A stretch of 47,802 bases of DNA from an uncultured Prevotellaceae bacterium (GTDB lineage Bacteria; Bacteroidota; Bacteroidia; Bacteroidales; Bacteroidaceae): positions 1 through 47,802 of the forward strand of contig CAMJIL010000015.1 in the NCBI GenBank assembly GCA_946405805.1, given 5' to 3'. Below the pieces are notes generated by a model. It saw only the letters and a list, made by a program, of their open reading frames with translations, was not told the origin of the DNA and made no database searches. This document shows positions 17,756 to 26,989 of this stretch, one piece after another (positions within the stretch are counted from its first letter, which is position 1; the number at the start of each line of letters is the position of its first letter). A program made the position numbers and the translations under genes.

Positions 17756-19514
17756 TGTAGTTGCTTCTGCTCAGCAGACACTCAACAGGCAGTCTTATGT
17801 GGAATATGGCGAAAGCTATCTTTCCCAGCCTTGGCCTGCTTTGTCGCGCCAGTCGTTTGCACGTTTCAAAACGGATGGCAACAGGGTAGAGTATGAAGGA
17901 CAGGTGTTTGAACGCAGACGTCATTTAGCAGCTCTTGCTATGGCAGAGATAATAGAAGGAAAGGGCCGTTTCATCAATGAGATAGTAGTGGGTATCGACT
18001 CTATGATGCGTGAGCCCTGGTGGGGTATTCCTGCTCACTACAGCAAAGCAGTTCCAGATTATAATCAGCAGACAATAGACCTCTTTAACGCAGAGTCAGC
18101 AGCACTGTTGGCTTGGACATGCAGCAGATTGGAGCGTCCCTTGACAAAGGTGCGTCCCACATTGCCGGCAAAGGTAAGCAAGGAGATACACCACAGAATG
18201 CTGAAACCTGTCTTGGGAAGTAAATACTGGTGGAAGACGGCCGGCATGAACTGGAATCCGTGGATATGCTCTAATTGGTTGGCTTGCCTGTATCTCTATG
18301 AGAGTGATGAGGTAAGAATGCAGAAAGCAGTAAATGAGATAGAAGGCTGTATGAAGGCCTTTATAGACAGCTATCCGGATGATGGCGGATGTGATGAGGG
18401 AACTGGCTATTGGGACAGAGCTGCTGCCAGCTATTATGAATGCCTTTATCTGCTTGACCTGATAAAGTCGGAGGAAATGGCAGATGTTACGATGCTGAAC
18501 TACAAGAGGGACAAAGTTGCCAGGATGGGGGCTTATATATATAATATGTATATAGGAAACGATTATGTTGTAACATTTGCTGATGCGCATAGTAATAAAA
18601 GTGCTGTACAGCTGAACATCCTTTTCCCATTCTCAGAATTCATAAATGACAAGAAAATGGCCGGTTTCTCCGCATTTATGGCGAAGAAAGATAATTTCTG
18701 GAACAATCCGGCTGCGCTATATGCCAAGAGCGGAAACTTCCCGACATTAGGCAGGGAACTCTTGTTGCTGCAATATGTTGATAAGCTGAGCAAGACAAAG
18801 GCAGAAGAGCCAAAGTCGGAGGCTTTCTATCCAAACCTCGGTGTAGCTACCATGCGTAGTAAAGGTGGCTTATTCGTAGCTTTCAAGGGTGGCAATAATG
18901 GAGAGAGCCATAACCATAACGACCTTGGAACAATGGAGATTTTTGCTGACGGAAAACCTTTGCTCATTGATTGTGGAGTAGGGGAATACACAGCAAAGAC
19001 TTTCTCAAAAGAACGCTATGATATATGGACTATGCAGAGCCAGTATCATAACTGCCCGCAGGTCAATGGCTTCAATCAGAAAGAAGGAAAGGAATATGTT
19101 GCAGACCTGGTCATGATAGGTCACAAGCATGGTAAAGAGAAACTGAGCAAAAACTATCTGCTGAATCTTACGAAAGCATATCCTGAAGAAGCAATGATAG
19201 AGGACTATATGCGTGATGTAGAGCTAAAGGGTGAGGAGATAAAGATTACCGATGTATATACCCTGCAGAAGTTTATTGAGCCAACAAAACTCTATTTCAT
19301 GACAACCATAAAGCCTGTACTGAAAAAGGAGAAGGTAATACTTGGTAACCACACACTTTCTTATCAGGACAAGGTTGTTACTGCAAGTGTAGAAGATTGT
19401 TCAGAGCTTCTTGACAATCACCTGAAAAGCATGTGGGGAGACAATCTCTATCGTATCGTGCTGACAACAAAGAAGAAGGAAAAGAAGCGCGAGATAGTAT
19501 TGACAATAAAATAG
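17712..19514 (+). CDS. Secreted heparinase II/III-like protein
   Basis: A 600-residue exported protein (signal peptide about 1-20, 'VVASAQQ'). The N-terminal half is an alpha/alpha toroid ('WWGIPAHYSKAVPDYNQQTIDLFNAESAALLAW', 'GMNWNPWICSNWL'). The C-terminal half is the heparinase II/III beta-sandwich with GESHNHNDLGTMEIF near residue 400, the metal/active-site region of this superfamily. Such proteins are polysaccharide lyases acting on uronate-containing glycans; the substrate cannot be assigned. It overlaps the flippase by 44 bp and converges on the ROK gene. Confidence 0.87.
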   Translation: MIRFLISFLCFICVSVVASAQQTLNRQSYVEYGESYLSQPWPALSRQSFARFKTDGNRVEYEGQVFERRRHLAALAMAEIIEGKGRFINEIVVGIDSMMREPWWGIPAHYSKAVPDYNQQTIDLFNAESAALLAWTCSRLERPLTKVRPTLPAKVSKEIHHRMLKPVLGSKYWWKTAGMNWNPWICSNWLACLYLYESDEVRMQKAVNEIEGCMKAFIDSYPDDGGCDEGTGYWDRAAASYYECLYLLDLIKSEEMADVTMLNYKRDKVARMGAYIYNMYIGNDYVVTFADAHSNKSAVQLNILFPFSEFINDKKMAGFSAFMAKKDNFWNNPAALYAKSGNFPTLGRELLLLQYVDKLSKTKAEEPKSEAFYPNLGVATMRSKGGLFVAFKGGNNGESHNHNDLGTMEIFADGKPLLIDCGVGEYTAKTFSKERYDIWTMQSQYHNCPQVNGFNQKEGKEYVADLVMIGHKHGKEKLSKNYLLNLTKAYPEEAMIEDYMRDVELKGEEIKITDVYTLQKFIEPTKLYFMTTIKPVLKKEKVILGNHTLSYQDKVVTASVEDCSELLDNHLKSMWGDNLYRIVLTTKKKEKKREIVLTIK

Positions 19515-19538
19515 CAGTAAGCCTTTTTAGCTTACTGC
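19514..19538. terminator. Hairpin between convergent genes
   Basis: GCAGTAAGC (19514-19522) pairs perfectly with GCTTACTGC (19530-19538) around a T-rich loop. It lies at the junction of two convergent genes and covers the ROK stop region. There is no long U-tract after the stem, so termination is likely but not certain. Confidence 0.55.
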
Positions 19539-20443
19539 CATGCTAATGCAGATGCTCCTAATACGGCGGCATCTGCATCTTTCATAGTAGAAAGAAGTAT
19601 CTTCACCTTTCCTTTAAAGATTGGCATGATAGCCTCTTCCATTGCTTCTTTTGTATATTTCACGATGAAATCGCCAGCTTTTGCGAGTCCTCCAAAGAGA
19701 ACGAAAGCCTCTGGGCTTGAGAAGACAACCATATCAGCAAAAGCTCTTCCAAGGCGAGTGCCTGTCTCTTTGAAGATATCAATAGCTGTCTCATCACCCT
19801 TTACGGCAGCATCATAAATATCTTTTGAAGTAAGGAAAGGAGTATTCCTCTCTTTTGCGGTCCTTACTATGCCTGTGGCAGAACAGTATGTCTCGAGGCA
19901 TCCTCTTCTGCCACAGCCGCATAGACGACCGTTACGTTCTATTATGACATGTCCCAATTCACCAGCAAAGCCATCATGTCCGTAAACAAGCTGTCCATTG
20001 ATGACAATACCTGAGCCAACACCTGTGCCAAGTGTTATCATGATGAAATTGTCCATGTCTTTTGCTACACCATACATCTTTTCGCCCAAAGCAGCTGCAT
20101 TGGCATCATTGGTAATGGTTACAGGAATGTTCAGTTCTTCACGAAACATCTTTGCAAGGGGAACCTTATCCTGCTTCCAAGGAAGGTTGGGAGCCATCTC
20201 TATGTTGCCAGTATAATAATTGGCATTAGGGGCTCCTATTCCCATACCAACGATATCATCGACTGAAACATTGTTTTTGGCAATAAGGTCTTTTGCCAGT
20301 TTACTTACTGTCTTCACATATTCCTCTAAGACAGGAAATGATTGTGTCTTTACAGAGTCAGTGCCGAGAACTTTTCCTTCTTTGTCCACCAATCCTACAA
20401 CGGTATTGGTGCCGCCAATGTCTATGCCAAGTGCGTACTTCAT
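19532..20443 (-). CDS. ROK-family sugar kinase (glucokinase-like)
   Basis: A 303-residue cytoplasmic kinase. The N-terminal ATP-binding motif is GIDIGGTNT (residues 6-14). The ROK zinc-binding motif Cys-X-Cys-Gly-X2-Gly-Cys-X-Glu follows 'GHVIIERNGRL' in the middle of the protein, with the substrate-binding Glu-Leu-Gly-His just before it. ROK kinases phosphorylate glucose, fructose, N-acetylated hexosamines or allose; sequence alone does not choose. It is 18 bp downstream of uxuA in the same operon, so its real substrate may belong to the hexuronate route. Confidence 0.92.
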   Translation of the reverse strand: MKYALGIDIGGTNTVVGLVDKEGKVLGTDSVKTQSFPVLEEYVKTVSKLAKDLIAKNNVSVDDIVGMGIGAPNANYYTGNIEMAPNLPWKQDKVPLAKMFREELNIPVTITNDANAAALGEKMYGVAKDMDNFIMITLGTGVGSGIVINGQLVYGHDGFAGELGHVIIERNGRLCGCGRRGCLETYCSATGIVRTAKERNTPFLTSKDIYDAAVKGDETAIDIFKETGTRLGRAFADMVVFSSPEAFVLFGGLAKAGDFIVKYTKEAMEEAIMPIFKGKVKILLSTMKDADAAVLGASALAWQ

Positions 20444-20461
20444 GTTTTTATGGTGTGTTTA

Positions 20462-21745
20462 TTAATCTTTAAAGAAACCTGGCTGTACGTATTTTATGCC
20501 TAATTCCTTATCAACAGTTGCAAGAATACCTTCTACCTGAGCCAAACCAAACATTCTGCCCAAGAAAGAATAACCGGCATTATAGCCCTTATCCTCATCA
20601 CCCAACATTGTCATGCCATGATCGACACGCATTGGGAGATCCTGTGTAGTTGGTTTGCGGATTTGCTTTCTGCGCTGCTCCTCCTTTTCAAAGATGCGAG
20701 CCAACTCTACGAGGTCTGCACGACCACCCAAGTGACTTGCCTCTGTAAAGTCTCCATTAGGGAAGATGTGGCAAGAGCGCAGGTGTACAAAGTGGGTGCG
20801 CTCGTGGTATTTCTCTGCCAGATAGGTGATATCATTATGACCACCTGCCGAGAGACTGCCGGCACAGAAGGTAAGACCATTGTGGATATTTGGTACAGCA
20901 TCAAGAAATGTCTGTATGTCGCTGTCGCAATTGAGAATACGAGGTAATCCGAGGATTGGGAATGGAGGATCATCAGGATGTATGCACATATCGATGTCAT
21001 ATTCATCGCATATTGGCATGATGGCCTCCAACCAGGTCTTCATATTCCTTTGCAGGTCTTCCTTTGTGACACCATCATACAGTGCCAGTAATTCACGGAA
21101 GAGCTCAAGAGGTTTTTCATCACCTTCCTTGAAGTTTCCAGCAACAAAGCCTTGTGTCTTTATGACGATATCATCGACAAGCTGGAAGTCCTTCTCTGGT
21201 GTCTGCTGAGCCTTGAAAGCCTCTATCTCTGCCATCAGGTCACGTCCTGCTATAGCCTTTGAAGCATTGCTGCCATTACCCTTTGCTATAGCTTCCCATT
21301 CTTCTTTAGCACCCTTGCGCTGAAGGAGGTAGATATCGAAGTATGCAAACTTAGGCCAAGAGAAATACAGGTTTGTTGCTCCGTTAGGATTCTCATGATA
21401 GATATCGGTGCGAGCCCAGTCAAGTACAGGCATAAAGTTGTAGCAAACACAATGGATGCCTTCTTTTCCGAGGTTTGTCAGAGACTCCTTATATACTTCT
21501 ATCTGCTGGTCTCTGTCCTTACCACCATATTTTATTGTTTCTGTTACAGGAAGAGACTCAACGACACTCCATTTCATGCCGTAGCTCTCAATATATTCCT
21601 TGAGGTCACGAATTTTCTCGCGTGACCATACCTGTCCCAATGGTTCATCATAGAGAGCTGTTACGATACCCTCTACTCCCAGTTGCTTCAACATGGCAAG
21701 AGTAATCTTGTCTTTCTTGCCAAACCAACGCCATGTTTTTACCAT
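20462..21745 (-). CDS. uxuA: Mannonate dehydratase
   Basis: Dehydrates D-mannonate to 2-keto-3-deoxy-D-gluconate in glucuronate catabolism. The 427-residue protein begins 'TWRWFGKKDKITLAMLKQLGVEGIVTALYD' and contains HPDDPPFPILGLPRI, the UxuA metal/substrate loop, and 'FVHLRSCH' further on. Length matches the family. It follows the SDR gene after a 43-bp gap filled with GTTTTC-type low-complexity sequence. Confidence 0.96.
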   Translation of the reverse strand: MVKTWRWFGKKDKITLAMLKQLGVEGIVTALYDEPLGQVWSREKIRDLKEYIESYGMKWSVVESLPVTETIKYGGKDRDQQIEVYKESLTNLGKEGIHCVCYNFMPVLDWARTDIYHENPNGATNLYFSWPKFAYFDIYLLQRKGAKEEWEAIAKGNGSNASKAIAGRDLMAEIEAFKAQQTPEKDFQLVDDIVIKTQGFVAGNFKEGDEKPLELFRELLALYDGVTKEDLQRNMKTWLEAIMPICDEYDIDMCIHPDDPPFPILGLPRILNCDSDIQTFLDAVPNIHNGLTFCAGSLSAGGHNDITYLAEKYHERTHFVHLRSCHIFPNGDFTEASHLGGRADLVELARIFEKEEQRRKQIRKPTTQDLPMRVDHGMTMLGDEDKGYNAGYSFLGRMFGLAQVEGILATVDKELGIKYVQPGFFKD

Positions 21746-21788
21746 ATCTTACTGTTTTCGTTTTCGTTTTCGTTAGCGTTATCGTTAT

Positions 21789-22601
21789 TTACATTGCAAA
21801 AGTATTGAAGCCACCGTCAACGACTGCTACAGTACCTGTTACGAATTTTGCAGCGTCAGACATCAGATAGTGTATTGTGCCACAGAGTTCTTCCGGCTCA
21901 CCCATTCTGCCAAATGGTGTCTGGCGGATAACATCCTGACCTCTCTGTGTATATGTGCCGTCAGGATTGGTGAGCAGGGCACGGTTCTGTTCTGTGATGA
22001 AGAAACCTGGTGCAATAGCGTTAACGCGTATTCCCTCACCAAATTTCTTAGCACATTCTGTAGCCATATATGCTGTGAAGTTAGAGATACCAGCCTTAGC
22101 AGCAGCATATCCGCATACACGAGTCATAGGACGGAAGGCTGCCATAGAAGAGAAGTTGATAATACTTCCCTTGCCAGCTTCTACCATAGGCTTGAGGAAT
22201 ATCTGTGTAGGAATGACAGTACCTGTGAGGTTGAGGTTCAAGACTGTCTGGAAAGCCTCTGTCTGCAGGTCGAAGAAATTCTGGTCTGGGGTGATTGTTG
22301 CACCAGCCATATTACCTCCGGCAGCATTGAGAAGGGTATCTATCTTCTTGTATTTTCCTACGATATAATCGCATGCCTGCTGGATGTTTTCCTTATTCAT
22401 AACATCCATCTTGACAAATTCGCAAGCACCTCCAGCAGCTGTGATATCATCTACAATCTGCTTTCCGACGTCTTCTTTACGTCCTCCGATGATTACTTTC
22501 GTACCTTCAAGGGCGAGATATTTTGCAATACTGCGGCCTAATACGCCAGTTCCACCTGTGATGACTACAACGTAGTCCTTGATGTTAAATAGATTATTCA
22601 T
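21789..22601 (-). CDS. SDR-family D-mannonate oxidoreductase (fructuronate reductase) candidate
   Basis: A 270-residue short-chain dehydrogenase: NAD(P)-binding TGGTGVLG near residues 15-22, 'LLNAAGG', catalytic Ser in 'INFSSMAAF', Tyr-X3-Lys in 'GYAAAKAG', and the C-terminal 'VTGTVAVVDGG'. SDRs next to uxuA usually reduce D-fructuronate to D-mannonate, replacing the unrelated UxuB; the activity here is inferred from the operon. First gene of the SDR-uxuA-ROK operon. Confidence 0.88.
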   Translation of the reverse strand: MNNLFNIKDYVVVITGGTGVLGRSIAKYLALEGTKVIIGGRKEDVGKQIVDDITAAGGACEFVKMDVMNKENIQQACDYIVGKYKKIDTLLNAAGGNMAGATITPDQNFFDLQTEAFQTVLNLNLTGTVIPTQIFLKPMVEAGKGSIINFSSMAAFRPMTRVCGYAAAKAGISNFTAYMATECAKKFGEGIRVNAIAPGFFITEQNRALLTNPDGTYTQRGQDVIRQTPFGRMGEPEELCGTIHYLMSDAAKFVTGTVAVVDGGFNTFAM

Positions 22602-22645
22602 AGCTTTTTAGTAATATATAATATTGTTTTTTGGTTGTCTGAATG

Positions 22646-22653
22646 CAAAGATA
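22646..22653 (-). promoter_or_regulatory. -7 box of the SDR-uxuA-ROK operon
   Basis: TATCTTTG followed by CA on the minus strand, 44 nt before the SDR start codon. No convincing TTTG is found at the -33 distance, so the promoter may need an activator or be weak. Confidence 0.5.
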
Positions 22654-22720
22654 GTTCTTTTTTTTCAGAAAACGACAGAATGGGTGAAAATTTTAACAGA
22701 AATAAATACTATTTGTAATA

Positions 22721-23290
22721 TTACAAGAACAAAATGCTGTCAGGTCCTTCGTTAAAGAGCAAATCTAAGATGGAAAGATTCGGAATGAACCCATGACGCT
22801 TTTGGAAGGTCTGGTAATATGGTTTTATTTCTGTATTGTCAGATGGCTTTTGAAAAGTCTTTTGTCTTAGAATGTCATCCCCACCCAGCAGTTCTATCAT
22901 TTTCTTTGTAACAGTAAGGTTATAATCTGCCAAAAGTTCCCATTTCTCCGAGAAAAACGGTTTTATTTCATCAGCATAATAATCGAAAAACGGCGACATT
23001 CCGTAGGCAGAGGATAAGGCATTCCAATGAAGATGTCTCCAGTTTCCGTGGTCGCTGATGAGAATGTCTCCTGTGGTGATATTACCTTCTTTTGTTGGAA
23101 CAGAAACAGGAACAGTAAGCATCTGCGTACCATTGGCGGTAGCAATTATGCAGCGATTGCGTTCTGTCTGCTTCTGCCATCGCTCACCATTATCGATGAT
23201 GTCGTCCAGGACTCCTGTCGTACCATACTCCTGCAAGGTCGCGAGAAGTTCCCGATACCACTCTATATTTCCGAAATACGTGGTGTGCAT
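22721..23290 (-). CDS. WbqC-like family protein
   Basis: A 189-residue protein matching the WbqC-like family: 'YFGNIEWYRELL' at the start, 'RNRCIIATANGTQMLTVPV' and 'WRHLHWNALSSAYGMSPFFDYY' in the middle. Family members occur in surface-polysaccharide loci and as stand-alone genes; the biochemical function is not established. Its first 28 bp overlap the 3' end of the CPBP protease gene, so expression is coupled. Confidence 0.88.
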   Translation of the reverse strand: MHTTYFGNIEWYRELLATLQEYGTTGVLDDIIDNGERWQKQTERNRCIIATANGTQMLTVPVSVPTKEGNITTGDILISDHGNWRHLHWNALSSAYGMSPFFDYYADEIKPFFSEKWELLADYNLTVTKKMIELLGGDDILRQKTFQKPSDNTEIKPYYQTFQKRHGFIPNLSILDLLFNEGPDSILFL

Positions 23291-24075
23291 CGTGGTGTCT
23301 TTATGAGTTGGTACAATGATGGGAGAGCGATACAGAGGGATGCTACTATAGCCTGTGCAACAGCGAGTTGGTTGCCATTAAAATAATCCTCTATCTTGGC
23401 ATCAATAGGCATGGTGGGGAACAGATTCAGCATTACATACGCAAAGCTGTTGTTTATCCAGTGTACGATTGTTCCAGGAAAAATGCTGCCCGTCTTTACA
23501 AAGAGCCACCCTAAGAATATTCCGAAAACAAGGGCTGCCGGTATCTGTGCAGGGTTGGCGTGAACAGCAGCAAAGAGTATTGACGAGATGACAATGGCAT
23601 ACCATTCTGAGGAGACATTGCTCTTGCCCTTCTCTTTCCACCATTTTGTCAAAGCCCTTATGATGGCACCTCTGAATACTATTTCTTCAGCCAATGGTGC
23701 AAGCACGCAAATGATAAAATAACCTATCCTGCTCTTCAGCATTTCTGCAATAGTCTCCCCTACGAGGTCCTGACGCCATGTTTCAGGGATAAACTCCTGT
23801 GCCCATGTTATTGGTATGATGGCTCCGATGGCGAACAATGCGGACCACGTCAGGGTGCCCCAAGGTCTTGTGCGTATATAATTACGACTTATAGGACACC
23901 ATCTGAGGGCGGTGAATAGGATTATGGCGAATATCGAACATGTTGCAGAACTGATGAGCAATATTGTCGAAGCACCAGTTTCTGGAAACCATAGTTTTGA
24001 TATTGTGCTGGCAGCAAAGCCTGTGAGCAGTTGTGCTGCAACGAATATAAAAAGGTATAGTATGGTCTTTTTCAT
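23263..24075 (-). CDS. CPBP-family intramembrane metalloprotease (CAAX-like)
   Basis: A 270-residue membrane protein with about seven helices. It has the family's motif 1, 'EEIVFRGAIIRAL', with the glutamate pair and arginine. Motif 2 'FAAVHA' and the later 'WINNSFAYV' (Asn in place of the usual His-x3-N/D) complete the active-site region. Bacterial members are often abortive-infection or bacteriocin-related or process membrane substrates; the target is unknown. It sits between HAD-RibF (9-bp gap) and wbqC-like (28-bp overlap). Confidence 0.88.
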   Translation of the reverse strand: MKKTILYLFIFVAAQLLTGFAASTISKLWFPETGASTILLISSATCSIFAIILFTALRWCPISRNYIRTRPWGTLTWSALFAIGAIIPITWAQEFIPETWRQDLVGETIAEMLKSRIGYFIICVLAPLAEEIVFRGAIIRALTKWWKEKGKSNVSSEWYAIVISSILFAAVHANPAQIPAALVFGIFLGWLFVKTGSIFPGTIVHWINNSFAYVMLNLFPTMPIDAKIEDYFNGNQLAVAQAIVASLCIALPSLYQLIKTPRCTPRISEI

Positions 24076-24084
24076 TTTCTTATT

Positions 24085-25563
24085 TTAAGATGCAACCTTT
24101 TCGATGTCCTTTTTTATTTGTTCCATAAGTTCTTGTGGCGATGAGAACTGCCTTTCTTCCCTTATGTATCTCTCGAATTCTACAGTAATCTCCTTGTCAT
24201 AAAGATCTTCGTTGAAATCGAGAATATATGTCTCTATTGTCAGTCGGTGTCCGTCAAAGGTAGGTCGGGTGCCGATGTTTGTCATAGCCTTGTAGTTGCC
24301 TACTTTAGTGGCATAAACACCATTAGGAGGGAGCAGCTGGTCCTCCTGAGGTATGATATTGGCAGTCGGGAAACCTATCTTCCTGCCATTCTGATGCCCC
24401 TTGACAACCTTGCCTGTGATGGAGAACTTCCGTCCCAGACCTTTATTGGCAGCTTCGATGTCTCCGCTGATTATCAGTTTTCTGACAACAGAGGAAGAAA
24501 CATGATTGCCAGAGTCCTCCCTCGGGGTGGCCTGAATTACCTCGATGCCAATCTCTTTGCCGTATCTCTGGTAGTCTTCAAAAGTCTCTTCCTGTCCTTC
24601 TTTCTTTGCACCAAACCTGTTATCATAACCCACAACAAGCACTTTTACCGCCATTTCATCGTGCAGCATCTTCATAAAATCGTATGCTGTTATCTTTGAG
24701 AAATTCTCATTGAACGGCATGATGGCGACGCAGTCAAGTCCTGTTTTGAGGAGTTGGCGTTCTTTCTCTTTCAGGGTGGTGATATATTTTGGTATAAACG
24801 AAGTGTTAAAGAGAGCCTTTGGATGGCGATCAAACGTAATTGCCATAGTTGCCAGCGGGGTAGGGCTGTTTGCTGCCACCTCTTTCAGTTGGTTGATGAT
24901 GTGTTGATGCCCCAAATGTATTCCGTCAAAATTTCCTATTATGGCTGCCTTTGGCTGCATCCACGCATTTCCGCTGGGGTCATGAATAGTCTTAATGCCC
25001 ATAGAGATGGCACCAATGCTGTTGGTCAGGCTGTCATCAACAAAGAAGATGTTATCTGCCGATATGCCTGTCTTTTCGATAACTTCTTCATAAATCCTTC
25101 TGTCAGGCTTTATTATTCCGAGGTCACATGACAGGAAGATATTGTCAAAGTAATCCTCTACCTTTCTGCCGTCAGCGCTGAAGAATTTCTTTGAATGTTC
25201 CCAGTGAATCCAGTTGGTATTTGACAGAAGAGCTGTCTTATATCCGAGGGTATCATGATAATGCTGTATGATGCGCAGTTTCTCCAACGGTATGCCAGTA
25301 AGCAACTCATTCCATGCCCAGCAAATCTCCTCATCAGTAGCGTTGCAATGGCTCTTTTCGCGCGCCTCCTGACAGAAATTCTCGTTGGAACCGCCTAATT
25401 CTATCTCGTGAAAGAGGTCTTCGCTCCGATGTTCATCAACATAACTGGCAATCTCTCCACACCCCACCTGTCGCAGGGCCTGGATGCAGCGCTGTTTGTC
25501 GAGACTGACGATGACAGCCCCAAAGTCAAAGAGCAATAGTTTACAAGAGTGATTGGATGGCAC
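24085..25563 (-). CDS. ribF: HAD phosphatase fused to bifunctional riboflavin kinase/FMN adenylyltransferase
   Basis: One 492-residue frame joining two enzymes. Residues 1-~200 are a YihX-like HAD hydrolase: motif I LLLFDFGAVIVSLD (second Asp replaced by Gly, as in other YihX-type enzymes), motif II LLSNTN, lysine in GIIKPD, motif IV FFVDD. Residues ~205-385 are the FMN adenylyltransferase domain (GNFDGIHLGHQ near 210, SSSVVRKLI). Residues ~385-492 are the flavokinase domain (GFPTAN near 400, NIGTRPTF). RibF makes FMN and FAD; a fused phosphatase might remove phosphate from FMN or from the ribityl-aminouracil phosphate intermediate, which is speculation. Overlaps the upstream gene by 23 bp. 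Confidence 0.93.
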   Translation of the reverse strand: MPSNHSCKLLLFDFGAVIVSLDKQRCIQALRQVGCGEIASYVDEHRSEDLFHEIELGGSNENFCQEAREKSHCNATDEEICWAWNELLTGIPLEKLRIIQHYHDTLGYKTALLSNTNWIHWEHSKKFFSADGRKVEDYFDNIFLSCDLGIIKPDRRIYEEVIEKTGISADNIFFVDDSLTNSIGAISMGIKTIHDPSGNAWMQPKAAIIGNFDGIHLGHQHIINQLKEVAANSPTPLATMAITFDRHPKALFNTSFIPKYITTLKEKERQLLKTGLDCVAIMPFNENFSKITAYDFMKMLHDEMAVKVLVVGYDNRFGAKKEGQEETFEDYQRYGKEIGIEVIQATPREDSGNHVSSSVVRKLIISGDIEAANKGLGRKFSITGKVVKGHQNGRKIGFPTANIIPQEDQLLPPNGVYATKVGNYKAMTNIGTRPTFDGHRLTIETYILDFNEDLYDKEITVEFERYIREERQFSSPQELMEQIKKDIEKVAS

Positions 25564-26728
25564 TGTCTAAATCTTTTATCTGGCTGTCGCGCTTGTCGAG
25601 AGAATTATTTCTGTCTATGAGGAAGAATGTCGGAATCTGTGTCACGTTATACTTTTGCAGGTATTCCGAATCCACTCCCTCTGGGTCGTGAACACAAACC
25701 CATGGCAGGGCTGCCGTCTGGGTCTTCCAGTAGTGTTCATTGTCATCTACGCTGACTTGGTAAATCTCAAGTCCCTGAGCATGATATTTGTTATAAACAT
25801 CACGCAGCATCATGATTCTCTGCATAGAGTTGGGCAAAGAGAAGGCATGGAAGTCGAGCAATACCACCTTTCCCTTAAACTCTGTCAGCGAGCGTTTCTT
25901 GCCCTTGTTGTCGATGAGAGGAATGTCGAAAACAGACACCACCTGAATCTTGTCCGGGTCTATTGCAGGTCCATATTTCTTTGCCTGCTTGATGCGAAGA
26001 GCTTTCAGGCCCTCGATAGCGATGTTATGCAGATTCTCGGCCCTTTCAATCTTATTTTTGTCTTCATCATTGTAATACGTATCCCACGCTGTTGCTACAG
26101 CAGCAAAGGTGCGGATGTCCAATTCCGATTCCTGTGGCTGGAAGATATGCCTGCCACCGAGCATCTGGAAGAGTGCGAAGTAAGACGATGCCGCCTTTGG
26201 GTCTTTGAAGATATAATTGGTGCGCACATAGTCCTTATATCGCTCTATGGTATTGTTGATGCTGTCTTCTGTCTCCTTGACGCTTATGCCGTAAGCATTA
26301 CTTATAGCGATAGCTTTCGTCAGCAGTTGCTGCTGAAGCAGAGACAGTTCCTTTATCCTCTTACAGTTGTCGCTGCCCTCGACTTCATATTTTGATGCCA
26401 TAGTAGGGTAGGAGGCTGTAAACTCGACCGTTTCCGTTGAGTCGATGCTGACATTGATGATGTTGCCAGCAATGCGGAGACGATAGAACTCAGGGGCCTC
26501 GCTTTTGTCTCCGGAGAACTCAAAATCACCGCTTTCATCGAGCACAACAGAGTCCATCGTGACAGGACCTTCAAGACTCATGTGCTCAAAATAGAGGGTA
26601 GAGTCCTTTGCCTCTGTTATAGTTCCCTTAACCTGAAACTTATTGTTATTGCATGCACAAAGCACGAATGCCAACAGGAAGCACAGTGTTGCATGCAGAG
26701 CGTTTGTTTTGTTGAGACTTTTCATCAT
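25541..26728 (-). CDS. DUF4369 / TlpA-like lipoprotein lacking CxxC
   Basis: A 395-residue predicted lipoprotein (lipobox near 'FVLCAC'). The N-terminal DUF4369 domain ('FQVKGTITEAKDSTLYFEHM') is followed by a helical spacer and a thioredoxin-like domain ('SVFDIPLIDNKGKKRSLTEFKGKVVLLDFHAFSLPNSMQRI'). The WCxxC site is replaced by HAFSLPNS, so redox activity is unlikely. The cis-proline loop is kept as 'VTQIPTFFLID'. It leads an operon with HAD-RibF, CPBP and wbqC-like genes and has two well-formed promoters upstream. Confidence 0.9.
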   Translation of the reverse strand: MMKSLNKTNALHATLCFLLAFVLCACNNNKFQVKGTITEAKDSTLYFEHMSLEGPVTMDSVVLDESGDFEFSGDKSEAPEFYRLRIAGNIINVSIDSTETVEFTASYPTMASKYEVEGSDNCKRIKELSLLQQQLLTKAIAISNAYGISVKETEDSINNTIERYKDYVRTNYIFKDPKAASSYFALFQMLGGRHIFQPQESELDIRTFAAVATAWDTYYNDEDKNKIERAENLHNIAIEGLKALRIKQAKKYGPAIDPDKIQVVSVFDIPLIDNKGKKRSLTEFKGKVVLLDFHAFSLPNSMQRIMMLRDVYNKYHAQGLEIYQVSVDDNEHYWKTQTAALPWVCVHDPEGVDSEYLQKYNVTQIPTFFLIDRNNSLDKRDSQIKDLDSAIQSLL

Positions 26729-26747
26729 TATTATAATTTTTCGCGTG

Positions 26748-26896
26748 CAAAGGTACGATTAAGTTATGAGAAATGCAAAAAAATAAGAATTTATTTTTAT
26801 TTTGTGAAATTTCCATGACGGAGTACCATTCTTACACCTAAAGGTATAAGCGTGCAGAGCCCGATTACGACCGCCAGGTCAAAGGTACGATTAAGT
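26748..26896 (-). repeat. 149-bp inverted repeat, left copy, with two outward promoters
   Basis: The reverse complement aligns without gaps to 30517-30665 at about 140 of 149 positions; 75 bp are identical. Promoter 1: -7 TACCTTTG 26748-26755, -33 TTTG 26776-26779. Promoter 2: -7 TACCTTTG 26880-26887, -33 CTTG 26908-26911, the -33 box lying just outside the repeat. Both have 20-nt spacing and drive the lipoprotein gene at 26728. The remainder of the 261-bp gap is AT-rich with no gene. Confidence 0.85.
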
Positions 26897-26989
26897 CTTG
26901 AATAATGCAAGCAAAATAAGAAGAAATTGCAAAAGAAAACTAAACATATCTTTTGCAATTCCGAATGTCAAGTAAGTTCAGAGAAAATC

